A stretch of DNA of 64,000 nucleotides from Jejuia sp043557195 (GTDB lineage: Bacteria > Bacteroidota > Bacteroidia > Flavobacteriales > Flavobacteriaceae). This document shows, one piece after another, positions 9,153-16,097 of this stretch. Both the position numbers and the translations under genes were made by a program. The DNA is taken from NCBI GenBank assembly GCA_043557195.1, contig CP121314.1:3162001-3226000 (forward strand). The letters run 5' to 3'. Position 1 is the stretch's first letter. Every line of letters begins with the position of its first letter. The notes under the pieces are model-generated. The model saw nothing but the letters and a program-made list of their open reading frames with translations. It did not search any database and was not told where the DNA came from.

Positions 9153-9347
9153 ATGTTAATAGTTCCAATAAAAGAAGGAGAAAATATAGATAGAGCTTTA
9201 AAGCGTTACAAAAGAAAGTTTGATAGAACAGGAAGAAAACGCGCGTTACAAACTAGAAAGCAGTTTACAAAGCCTTCTGTAGCACGCAGAGCTCAAGTTC
9301 AAAAAGCGCAATACATCCAAAAACTTAGAGATGCTGAGAATCTTTAA
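9153..9347 (+). CDS. rpsU: Small ribosomal subunit protein bS21
   Basis: 64 residues beginning MLIVPIKEGENIDRALKRYK and rich in Lys/Arg, the expected length and composition of bS21, a late-assembling 30S protein near the mRNA exit. In Bacteroidota bS21, with bS18 and bS6, is known to help hide the 16S anti-Shine-Dalgarno tail. Start chosen by the ideal ribosome site at 9135-9143. An upstream TTG at 9114 would lie in the promoter. The next gene, xerC, follows a strong terminator. Confidence 0.95.
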   Translation: MLIVPIKEGENIDRALKRYKRKFDRTGRKRALQTRKQFTKPSVARRAQVQKAQYIQKLRDAENL

Positions 9348-9370
9348 TTTTTCAGAGATACAATAAAAAG

Positions 9371-9398
9371 AATCCCGCTATTTGCGGGATTTTTTTTG
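9371..9398 (+). terminator. Rho-independent terminator of rpsU
   Basis: AATCCCGC-TATTT-GCGGGATT stem-loop followed by a run of T, 23 nt after the rpsU stop. Confidence 0.9.
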
Positions 9399-9476
9399 CT
9401 TCATCATTAAATAAAAAGGTTGTAAATTTATCTACAAATCTAATAGTCTAACTTTTCTAAAAGTCTAAAAAAGCAA

Positions 9477-10367
9477 TTGTCATTCAACGCGTTTACAGAT
9501 TATCTTCTCTTAGAGAAGAATTATTCCAAGCTTACGGTGAAAGCTTATCAGGCAGATTTAGAATCGTTTCAAAATTTTATAGCAACAGAATATCATTCAA
9601 AAGCAATTAAGAAGATTAACTATTCTCAAATACGAAGTTGGATTGTTAGTCTAGTAGAAGCAGATATAACTAACAGAAGCATCAACCGAAAAATTTCTTC
9701 TTTAAATACCTATTATAAGTTTCTCTTAAAAGTTGGAGACATTAAACAAAACCCATTAGCAAAACATAAGGCCTTAAAAACAAGTAAAAAAGTTCAAATT
9801 CCATTCTCAGAACAAGAAATTAAAATGGTTTTGGACGATCTTAATTTTGATGATTCTTTTGAAGGTTTACGTGACAAACTTATTATTGAGTTATTTTATT
9901 CTACAGGTATACGTCGCATTGAACTTGTAGAGCTAAAAATATCAAGTATTGATATTCATAATAAAACTGTTAAAGTTCTCGGAAAAAGAAATAAGGAGCG
10001 CATAGTGCCGTTATTAAATTCAGTAAAGGAAACTTTAAAAAACTATTTAGAAGAACGTAATAGGTTACTAGCAATTGAAGATACAGGTCACCTCCTTTTA
10101 ACGAAAAAAGGCGTAAAAATATACGAAACACTTGTTTACAGAATTATAAATGATTATTTTAGTCAGGCTTCTTCAAAGGTAAAAAAGAGTCCGCATATTT
10201 TAAGACATACCTTTGCCACACATTTGCTAAATAAGGGTGCGGATTTAAATTCTGTAAAAGAGCTTCTTGGTCATACAAGTTTGGCAGCTACACAGGTTTA
10301 TACACATAATAGTATAGCCGAACTTAAAAAAGTACATTTAAAAGCACACCCCAGAAGTAAAAAATGA
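9477..10367 (+). CDS. xerC: Tyrosine recombinase XerC/XerD family
   Basis: 296 residues. N-terminal SAM-like core-binding domain (1-100) and C-terminal catalytic domain with Arg in STGIRRIELVEL, Lys in VLGKRNKER, HxxR in HILRHTFATHLL, and LLGHTSLAATQVYTH carrying the last His and the Tyr nucleophile. All catalytic residues are present. It starts at TTG (9477) because no closer ATG keeps the N-terminal domain. Xer enzymes resolve chromosome dimers. Its fixed place between rpsU and hpf points to the housekeeping copy rather than a mobile-element integrase. XerC versus XerD is not certain. Confidence 0.85.
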   Translation: MSFNAFTDYLLLEKNYSKLTVKAYQADLESFQNFIATEYHSKAIKKINYSQIRSWIVSLVEADITNRSINRKISSLNTYYKFLLKVGDIKQNPLAKHKALKTSKKVQIPFSEQEIKMVLDDLNFDDSFEGLRDKLIIELFYSTGIRRIELVELKISSIDIHNKTVKVLGKRNKERIVPLLNSVKETLKNYLEERNRLLAIEDTGHLLLTKKGVKIYETLVYRIINDYFSQASSKVKKSPHILRHTFATHLLNKGADLNSVKELLGHTSLAATQVYTHNSIAELKKVHLKAHPRSKK

Positions 10368-10494
10368 TGCTTTTAAATTTTTGTCTAACCAAAAATAGTG
10401 ATATTTATGACACTAACTTTGAATGAAAATATACCTCTTTGAGAATAACCATTCAAGTCAAAATTATATTTCTATTTTAAAAACCTAAAACCAT

Positions 10495-10797
10495 ATGAAA
10501 GTAAACACGCAATCCATTAACTTTAATGCAGATAGTAAGTTAATTGCCTTTATTCAAAAGCGCATGGACAAATTAGATATGTTTTACGACAAGGTCATCA
10601 AATCTGATGTATATTTGAAGGTTGAAAATACTAGCGACAAGGAAAATAAGATTTTTGAGGCTAGAGTTAGTGTTCCTGGAGATAGTTTTATTGTAAAAAA
10701 ACAATGTAAAACATTTGAAGAGGGCGCTGATATCGCGGTAGCATCGTTGGAAAGACAATTAAAAAAGCGTAAAGAAAAACTTAGAGCGCATTCTTGA
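10495..10797 (+). CDS. hpf: Ribosome hibernation-promoting factor (HPF/RaiA family)
   Basis: 100 residues forming the short HPF/YfiA domain: MKVNTQSINFNADSKLIAFI start, central beta strands, and a basic C-terminal helix (LERQLKKRKEKLRAHS). Short forms bind the 30S decoding region in stationary phase. It lacks the long-form dimerisation tail. Position between xerC and the tRNA cluster fits a translation-related block. Confidence 0.9.
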   Translation: MKVNTQSINFNADSKLIAFIQKRMDKLDMFYDKVIKSDVYLKVENTSDKENKIFEARVSVPGDSFIVKKQCKTFEEGADIAVASLERQLKKRKEKLRAHS

Positions 10798-10817
10798 TAA
10801 ATTTTTTGAAAAAAATG

Positions 10818-10848
10818 TTTTGATTAAATAAATAAATATCTACATTTG
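10818..10848 (+). promoter_or_regulatory. Promoter of the tRNA-tuf cluster
   Basis: TTTTG (10818-10822) and TACATTTG (10841-10848), spaced 18 nt, match the Bacteroidota promoter. It precedes tRNA-Thr at 10898 and follows the hpf stop by 20 nt. Confidence 0.65.
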
Positions 10849-10849
10849 C

Positions 10850-10878
10850 AGTCCGTTAGAAATAGCGGACTTTTTTTT
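10850..10878 (+). terminator. Terminator-like hairpin abutting the promoter
   Basis: AGTCCG (10850-10855) pairs with CGGACT (10866-10871) and is followed by a T run to 10878. It would end hpf transcription, yet it begins right where transcripts from the promoter at 10841-10848 would start. Confidence 0.65.
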
Positions 10879-10897
10879 GACGAAAAAAGTAACAAAA

Positions 10898-10971
10898 GCC
10901 GATGTAGCTCAGCTGGCTAGAGCAGCTGATTTGTAATCAGCAGGTCGTGGGTTCGAGTCCCTCTATCGGCT
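10898..10971 (+). tRNA. tRNA-Thr (anticodon TGT)
   Basis: Full cloverleaf of 74 nt. Acceptor GCCGATG pairs with TATCGGC (one G-U pair at 7/66), D arm GCTC/GAGC, anticodon stem GCTGA/TCAGC with loop TTTGTAA (anticodon 10932-10934), T loop TTCGAGT. CCA is not encoded. First of four tRNAs before tuf, the thrU-tyrU-glyT-thrT-tufB order known from E. coli. Confidence 0.95.
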
Positions 10972-10979
10972 CTTTAAAC

Positions 10980-11022
10980 CCTGTGAAAACAGGAATCTTA
11001 AAAGACAAGAGATTTTAAGATT
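10980..11022 (+). other. Two hairpins between tRNA-Thr and tRNA-Tyr
   Basis: CCTGT-GAAA-ACAGG (10980-10993) is followed by a perfect 10-bp inverted repeat AATCTTAAAA / TTTTAAGATT (10994-11003, 11013-11022). No T run follows, so RNA processing sites are likelier than a terminator. Confidence 0.5.
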
Positions 11023-11053
11023 TGGTTCTTTAAAATATTGAAAAAAATTAATT

Positions 11054-11136
11054 GGGAAGATACTCAAGCGGCCAACGAGGACAGACTGTAAATCTGTTGG
11101 TGTACACCTTCGCAGGTTCGAATCCTGCTCTTCCCA
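11054..11136 (+). tRNA. tRNA-Tyr (anticodon GTA)
   Basis: 83-nt class II tRNA. Acceptor GGGAAGA/TCTTCCC is fully paired, anticodon GTA at 11098-11100 in stem ACAGA/TCTGT, long variable arm, T arm GCAGG-TTCGAAT-CCTGC, discriminator A. Confidence 0.95.
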
Positions 11137-11200
11137 CTTAAGATTTTATCAGAAAGTCGTCAAAAGTTCGCTTTTGTAAGGCTTTTTTATAAAATTTTAT

Positions 11201-11247
11201 GTTCGGGGTACCCCGAACAGGATCATCGAGCATAGCGAGATAATCCT
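11201..11247. repeat. Palindrome plus inverted repeat between tRNA genes
   Basis: GTTCGGGGTACCCCGAAC (11201-11218) is a perfect 18-bp palindrome. Directly after it AGGAT (11219-11223) and ATCCT (11243-11247) are inverted around an AT-poor spacer. This may be a processing hairpin or a small interspersed repeat. A second short inverted repeat, GCAAAC/GTTTGC, follows near 11262-11277. Confidence 0.55.
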
Positions 11248-11281
11248 AAAATAAAACCAAGCAAACTAAAGTTTGCAAAAC

Positions 11282-11354
11282 GCGGGTATAGCTCAGTTGG
11301 TAGAACGTCAGCTTCCCAAGCTGAATGTCGTCAGTTCGAACCTGGTCTCCCGCT
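11282..11354 (+). tRNA. tRNA-Gly (anticodon CCC), structurally imperfect
   Basis: 73 nt with canonical spacing, T8, A9, D arm, anticodon loop TTCCCAA (anticodon CCC at 11315-11317) and T loop TTCGAAC. The acceptor GCGGGTA against CTCCCGC leaves T6-T67 and A7-C66 unpaired. The D stem GCTC/GAAC has a C11-A24 mismatch, and the T stem GTCAG/CTGGT has two wobble pairs. At this place in related clusters tRNA-Gly(TCC) is expected. It may be functional but weak, or decaying. Confidence 0.75.
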
Positions 11355-11360
11355 CTAAAC

Positions 11361-11420
11361 CATTTACGAGTTACGATGTACGAGTGCAAATCGTAAATCA
11401 AAAATCGGCAATCGTAAATG
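11361..11420. repeat. Inverted repeat with repeated TCGTAAAT words
   Basis: CATTTACGA (11361-11369) and TCGTAAATG (11412-11420) form a perfect 9-bp inverted repeat between tRNA-Gly and tRNA-Thr. Additional TTACGA/TCGTAAAT words lie between them. Probably a structured spacer. Confidence 0.4.
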
Positions 11421-11424
11421 ACTT

Positions 11425-11496
11425 GCCGACGTAGCTCAGGGGTAGAGCGTTTCCTTGGTAAGGAAGAGGCCACGGGTTCAAATCCCGTCGTTGGCT
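11425..11496 (+). tRNA. tRNA-Thr (anticodon GGT)
   Basis: 72 nt. Acceptor GCCGACG pairs with CGTTGGC (one G-U), anticodon loop TTGGTAA in stem TTTCC/GGAAG (anticodon 11457-11459), T arm ACGGG-TTCAAAT-CCCGT. Last tRNA before tuf. Confidence 0.93.
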
Positions 11497-11559
11497 CAAA
11501 AAAGTAAAATAAGAGTACACTAATATTATTATATAACTAAGATTTAAATTATTTAAAAC

Positions 11560-12747
11560 ATGGCAAAGGCAACTTTCGATCGTTCAAAACCACACTTAAA
11601 TATTGGTACTATTGGACACGTAGATCACGGTAAAACAACTTTAACTGCTGCTATTACTAAAGTATTAGCTGATGCAGGTTTATCAGAAGCAAAAGATTTC
11701 GATCAAATCGATAACGCTCCTGAAGAAAAAGAAAGAGGTATTACAATTAACACTTCACACGTAGAATATTCTACTGCAAACCGACACTATGCTCACGTAG
11801 ATTGTCCAGGTCACGCGGATTACGTAAAGAACATGGTTACAGGTGCTGCTCAGATGGACGGCGCTATCCTGGTTGTTGCTGCGACTGACGGTCCTATGCC
11901 GCAGACTCGTGAGCACATCCTGTTAGGTCGTCAGGTTGGTATTCCAAGAATCGTTGTTTTCTTGAACAAAGTTGACATGGTTGATGATGAAGAGCTTCTA
12001 GAGCTTGTTGAAATGGAAGTAAGAGATTTATTAAACTTCTACGAATATGATGGAGATAACGGACCTGTAATTTCTGGTTCTGCTTTAGGAGCACTTAATG
12101 GTGAGCAAAAGTGGGTTGATACTGTAATGGAATTGATGACTGCTTGTGATGAGTGGATTGAAGAGCCAGTACGTGATATGGATAAGCCTTTCTTAATGCC
12201 TATTGAAGATGTATTCTCTATAACTGGTCGTGGTACTGTTGCAACTGGTAGAATTGAAACTGGTGTTGCTAACACTGGAGATCCTGTAGAGATTATTGGT
12301 ATGGGAGCTGAGAAATTAACTTCTACTATTACAGGTATTGAAATGTTCCGTCAAATATTAGATAGAGGAGAAGCTGGAGATAACGCTGGTATCTTATTAA
12401 GAGGTATTGAGAAAACTCAAATCTCAAGAGGTATGGTTATTACTAAGCCAGGTTCTGTTACTCCGCACACTGAATTCAAAGCTGAGGTCTATATCCTAAG
12501 CAAAGAAGAAGGTGGACGTCACACTCCATTCTTTAACAAATACCGTCCACAGTTCTACTTCAGAACGACAGACGTAACTGGAAACATTGCGCTTCCTGAT
12601 GGAGTTGAAATGGTAATGCCTGGAGATAACTTAACTATCACTGTTGAGTTAATTCAACCAATTGCAATGAATATTGGTCTACGTTTCGCTATCCGTGAAG
12701 GTGGTAGAACTGTAGGTGCAGGTCAGGTTACTGAAATTTTAGACTAA
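11560..12747 (+). CDS. tuf: Translation elongation factor EF-Tu
   Basis: 395 residues, normal family length. GTPase motifs GHVDHGKTT (P loop), effector region RGITINTSH, DCPGHADY and NKVDM, then domains 2 and 3 ending AGQVTEILD, are complete. It delivers aminoacyl-tRNA to the ribosome. It follows four tRNA genes and precedes tRNA-Trp-secE. A patch at about 11850-11940 uses CTG, CCG, CAG and CGT codons unlike the flanking TTA/CCA/CAA-rich sequence, although the protein there is normal. Confidence 0.98.
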   Translation: MAKATFDRSKPHLNIGTIGHVDHGKTTLTAAITKVLADAGLSEAKDFDQIDNAPEEKERGITINTSHVEYSTANRHYAHVDCPGHADYVKNMVTGAAQMDGAILVVAATDGPMPQTREHILLGRQVGIPRIVVFLNKVDMVDDEELLELVEMEVRDLLNFYEYDGDNGPVISGSALGALNGEQKWVDTVMELMTACDEWIEEPVRDMDKPFLMPIEDVFSITGRGTVATGRIETGVANTGDPVEIIGMGAEKLTSTITGIEMFRQILDRGEAGDNAGILLRGIEKTQISRGMVITKPGSVTPHTEFKAEVYILSKEEGGRHTPFFNKYRPQFYFRTTDVTGNIALPDGVEMVMPGDNLTITVELIQPIAMNIGLRFAIREGGRTVGAGQVTEILD

Positions 12748-12775
12748 ACACTAGTTTAATATAATATAGACTCAC

Positions 12776-12805
12776 AAGGTATCACGTTTAAAAGCGTGAT
12801 GCCTT
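12776..12805 (+). terminator. Hairpin after tuf
   Basis: AAGGTATCACG (12776-12786) pairs with CGTGATGCCTT (12795-12805) with one T/G mismatch pair, followed by a short T run. It may be a weak terminator or a processing site between tuf and tRNA-Trp, since tRNA-Trp begins 14 nt later. Confidence 0.55.
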
Positions 12806-12818
12806 TTGACTTATATTT

Positions 12819-12891
12819 ACGGGTTTAGCTCAGTTGGTAGAGCACTGGTCTCCAAAACCAGGTGTCGGGAGTTCGAGTCTCTCAACCCGTG
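12819..12891 (+). tRNA. tRNA-Trp (anticodon CCA)
   Basis: 73 nt. Acceptor ACGGGTT/AACCCGT, D arm GCTC/GAGC, anticodon stem CTGGT/ACCAG with loop CTCCAAA, T loop TTCGAGT, discriminator G as expected for Trp. Placed between tuf and secE as in other Bacteroidota. Confidence 0.95.
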
Positions 12892-12960
12892 CTAATAAAA
12901 TCGGGTAGAAATACTCAATAGTTTAAATAGGATTCAAAATCCTTGAAAAAAAGAAATTAA

Positions 12961-13155
12961 ATGGCTGGAATTGTAACATACGTAAAAGAATCGTTCGACG
13001 AACTAAAGAATAATGTGTCGTGGCCTTCATGGGCAGAAGCACAAAGTTTAACAGTTTTAGTAGCTGTGTTTTCAATTATCTTCTCTCTAGCAATTTGGGG
13101 AGTAGATACGGTTTTCAGCAAAGTGATAACCGCTTACTTTGATTTAATTAAATAA
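12961..13155 (+). CDS. secE: Preprotein translocase subunit SecE
   Basis: 64 residues: amphipathic N-terminal helix with the conserved VSWPSWAEAQ segment (about 19-28) and one transmembrane helix (about 33-56). This is the short one-helix form of SecE, the clamp of the SecYEG channel. It starts 69 nt after tRNA-Trp and 8 nt before nusG. Confidence 0.93.
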   Translation: MAGIVTYVKESFDELKNNVSWPSWAEAQSLTVLVAVFSIIFSLAIWGVDTVFSKVITAYFDLIK

Positions 13156-13163
13156 AAAGTTTT

Positions 13164-13718
13164 ATGTCTGAAGTAAGCGAGAAAAAGTGGTACGTTGTTA
13201 GGGCTGTAAGTGGTCAGGAAAACAAAATCAAAACGTATATTGAGAATGAAATTGCTCGATTAGGTTTACAAGATTATGTTGATCAAGTTCTAGTACCTAC
13301 TGAAAAAGTAATTCAAATTCGTAACGGAAAGAAAATCCAAAAGGAAAAAGTGTTTTTCCCTGGATATATTATGATTCAAGCGAATTTAACTGGTGAAGTA
13401 CCACACATTATTAAAGGAATAACCAATGTAATTGGTTTTTTAGGTGAAACTAAAGGTGGAGATCCTGTGCCGTTAAGACAATCTGAAGTTAACAGAATGT
13501 TAGGTAAGGTAGATGAATTAGCTGTTGATGATAATGTGCATGTAGCAATTCCATTCACTAAAGGAGAAACTGTTAAAGTAATTGATGGACCATTCAATGG
13601 ATTTGATGGTACTATCGAAAACATAAATGAAGAAAAACGTAAGCTTGAAGTAATGGTTAAAATTTTCGGAAGAAAAACACCATTAGAGTTAAGTTACATG
13701 CAAGTAGAAAAAATTTAA
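13164..13718 (+). CDS. nusG: Transcription termination/antitermination protein NusG
   Basis: 184 residues. NGN domain beginning KKWYVVRAVSGQENKIKTYI and carrying FFPGYIMI, then a C-terminal KOW domain (VKVIDGPFNGFDGTI, about 133-147). It binds RNA polymerase and links it to Rho or the ribosome. Second gene of the secE-nusG-rpl operon. Confidence 0.96.
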   Translation: MSEVSEKKWYVVRAVSGQENKIKTYIENEIARLGLQDYVDQVLVPTEKVIQIRNGKKIQKEKVFFPGYIMIQANLTGEVPHIIKGITNVIGFLGETKGGDPVPLRQSEVNRMLGKVDELAVDDNVHVAIPFTKGETVKVIDGPFNGFDGTIENINEEKRKLEVMVKIFGRKTPLELSYMQVEKI

Positions 13719-13785
13719 TAATTGTTACATATCCAGATAAGTTTAGAGCTTCCAAACTAATCTTATCAAATTTAAATTTTAAAAA

Positions 13786-14223
13786 ATGGCAAAAGAGTTA
13801 GGTAAAGTAGTTAAGCTACAAGTTAGGGGAGGTGCAGCGAATCCATCGCCACCGGTTGGACCCGCTCTAGGTGCTGCTGGAGTAAACATTATGGAGTTTT
13901 GTAAGCAATTTAATGCTAGAACTCAAGATAAAGCTGGTAAAGTATTACCAGTTGTGATTAGTGTTTACAAGGACAAGTCTTTCGATTTCGTAATCAAGAC
14001 GCCACCAGCTGCAGTACAATTATTAGAAGCGGCCAAGGTGAAAAAGGGTTCAGGTGAACCAAACCGAAAAAAAGTAGCTAAAGTGTCTTGGGACCAAGTT
14101 AAAACCATTGCGGAAGACAAAATGCAAGATTTAAATGCATTTACTGTTGAGTCTGCTATGAAAATGGTGGCTGGAACTGCAAGATCAATGGGAATCACTG
14201 TAACAGGGAAATTCCCTTCTTAA
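13786..14223 (+). CDS. rplK: Large ribosomal subunit protein uL11
   Basis: 145 residues with LQVRGGAANPSPPVGPALGAAGVNIMEF-type start (shown in part) and C-terminal rRNA-binding domain ending MGITVTGKF. Part of the GTPase-associated centre. Start has an A-rich leader and no Shine-Dalgarno sequence. Confidence 0.97.
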   Translation: MAKELGKVVKLQVRGGAANPSPPVGPALGAAGVNIMEFCKQFNARTQDKAGKVLPVVISVYKDKSFDFVIKTPPAAVQLLEAAKVKKGSGEPNRKKVAKVSWDQVKTIAEDKMQDLNAFTVESAMKMVAGTARSMGITVTGKFPS

Positions 14224-14243
14224 TCTATTAAAGACATTAGAAA

Positions 14244-14933
14244 ATGGCAAGATTAACAAAAAAGCAAAAAGAGGCTTTAGCGAAAATAGAAAAAGGTAAA
14301 CTGTATTCTGTTGATGAAGCGTCTGCATTAATCAAAGAAATTACCAATACTAAATTTGATGCGTCTGTAGATTTAGCAGTGCGTTTAGGAGTTGATCCTA
14401 GAAAAGCAAATCAAATGGTGAGAGGTGTTGTATCACTTCCTCATGGTACTGGTAAAGACATGAAAGTATTAGCATTAGTAACACCAGATAAAGAAGCTGA
14501 AGCGAAAGAAGCTGGAGCTGATTACGTAGGTTTAGATGAATACCTTGACAAAATTAAAGGTGGATGGACCGATATCGATGTTATTATTACGATGCCTAGT
14601 GTAATGGGTAAAGTAGGTCCTTTTGGACGTATTTTAGGTCCACGTGGTTTGATGCCGAACCCAAAAACTGGTACAGTAACAATGGACGTCGCTAAGGCAG
14701 TAACTGAAGTAAAAGCTGGTAAAATCGACTTTAAAGTTGATAAAACAGGTATTGTACACGCTGCTATAGGTAAAGCATCATTTAGTGCTGATAAAATTGC
14801 GGGTAACGCAAATGAATTATTACAAACATTAATTAAATTAAAACCAACTACTGCAAAAGGAGTTTATGTGAAGAGTATTTTTATGTCTTCTACAATGAGT
14901 CCTAGTGTTGCAATAGATCCTAAAATTGGTTAA
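14244..14933 (+). CDS. rplA: Large ribosomal subunit protein uL1
   Basis: 229 residues, normal length. Conserved GRILGPRGLMPNPKTGTVT segment (about 131-149) is present. Forms the L1 stalk and, in many bacteria, represses its own operon. It lies 20 nt behind rplK. Confidence 0.97.
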   Translation: MARLTKKQKEALAKIEKGKLYSVDEASALIKEITNTKFDASVDLAVRLGVDPRKANQMVRGVVSLPHGTGKDMKVLALVTPDKEAEAKEAGADYVGLDEYLDKIKGGWTDIDVIITMPSVMGKVGPFGRILGPRGLMPNPKTGTVTMDVAKAVTEVKAGKIDFKVDKTGIVHAAIGKASFSADKIAGNANELLQTLIKLKPTTAKGVYVKSIFMSSTMSPSVAIDPKIG

Positions 14934-14953
14934 TTAGTTAAATAACTTTTATT

Positions 14954-15475
14954 ATGACAAGAGAAGAAAAATCGCAAGTAATTCAAGACTTAACTGCACA
15001 ATTAACCGATAATGCTAATATCTATTTAACAGATATTTCTGGATTAAATGCAGGATCTACTTCAGATTTACGTCGCGCAGCGTTTAAAGCAAACGTGCAA
15101 ATGGCAGTGGTTAAGAACACATTACTTGAAAAAGCAATGGAAGCTTCAGATAAAGAATTTGGAGAGCTTCCAACGGTTTTAAAAGGTAACACTTCGGTAA
15201 TGTATTCTGAAACTGGTAATGCACCAGCTAAAGTAATTAAAGCTTTTAGAAAAAAATCAGAGAAGCCTTTATTAAAAGGAGCTTTTATTGAGGAAGCTAT
15301 TTACATTGGTGATGACCAGTTAGATATGTTAGTAGATATCAAGTCTAAAGAAGAATTGATAGGAGAGATTGTTACATTATTACAATCTCCTGCTAAAAAT
15401 GTTATTTCTGCACTTAAATCAGGTGGAGGAACATTAGCAGGTATCATTAAAACTTTATCCGAAAAAGAAGGATAA
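14954..15475 (+). CDS. rplJ: Large ribosomal subunit protein uL10
   Basis: 173 residues. N-terminal rRNA-binding domain with LRRAAFKANVQMAVVKNTLL and a C-terminal helix that holds L7/L12 dimers (ISALKSGGGTLAGIIKTLSE). The stalk base protein. It sits 20 nt after rplA. Confidence 0.96.
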   Translation: MTREEKSQVIQDLTAQLTDNANIYLTDISGLNAGSTSDLRRAAFKANVQMAVVKNTLLEKAMEASDKEFGELPTVLKGNTSVMYSETGNAPAKVIKAFRKKSEKPLLKGAFIEEAIYIGDDQLDMLVDIKSKEELIGEIVTLLQSPAKNVISALKSGGGTLAGIIKTLSEKEG

Positions 15476-15538
15476 ACAAACAAGTACGCACTTTTTACAA
15501 TTATATTATTATTAAAACATTTTTAAAACGATAGAAAA

Positions 15539-15919
15539 ATGGCAGATTTAAAAGATTTCGCAGAACAATTGGTTAACCTTACAGTAAAAGAAGTAAATGA
15601 GTTGGCTAATATATTAAAAGATGAGTATGGTATAGAGCCTGCAGCTGCTGCAGTTGCTGTTGCTGCTGGTGGCGGTGCTGCTGATGGTGGTGAGGCTGCT
15701 GAGGAAAAATCAGAATTTGATGTTATCTTGAAAGCTGCAGGTGGATCTAAATTAGCAGTAGTTAAATTGGTTAAGGAATTAACTGGTTTAGGATTAAAAG
15801 AAGCTAAAGGTCTTGTAGACGAGGCTCCTTCAGCAATCAAAGAAGGTGTTTCTAAAGACGAAGCTGAATCATTGAAAACTTCATTAGAAGAGGCAGGAGC
15901 AGAAGTTGAGCTTAAGTAA
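15539..15919 (+). CDS. rplL: Large ribosomal subunit protein bL12 (L7/L12)
   Basis: 126 residues: N-terminal dimerisation domain, Ala/Gly-rich hinge (about 37-57) and C-terminal domain KSEFDVILKAAGGSKLAVVK ending EEAGAEVELK. Recruits translational GTPases. Confidence 0.97.
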   Translation: MADLKDFAEQLVNLTVKEVNELANILKDEYGIEPAAAAVAVAAGGGAADGGEAAEEKSEFDVILKAAGGSKLAVVKLVKELTGLGLKEAKGLVDEAPSAIKEGVSKDEAESLKTSLEEAGAEVELK

Positions 15920-15936
15920 TTACAAAGGTTTAGGTT

Positions 15937-15956
15937 TATCCCGCGAAGGCGGGATA
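15937..15956 (+). other. Hairpin in the rplL-rpoB spacer
   Basis: TATCCCGC-GAAG-GCGGGATA is a perfect 8-bp stem with a GAAG loop, without a T run. Its position matches where other bacteria have an attenuator or processing site between rplL and rpoB. The same design with CCTGC recurs at 23483-23502. Confidence 0.55.
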
Positions 15957-16097
15957 TCGCCTAGACCATTTTGCGTATATAACCATATACTCAAATAAAT
16001 TGCAAAAACAGTCTGTTTAGTAGGTTTAAAATATGGCTGTTTCTCTAGTGTTTAAAAGCACTATCAAAATATTTTTTAATCAAAATTCCGTCCATTG

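Noticed and set aside
9477..10367. Tyrosine recombinase as the integrase of a mobile element
   Set aside because: It lies in the conserved rpsU-xerC-hpf order with no att sites or cargo beside it, so a housekeeping Xer is the better reading.
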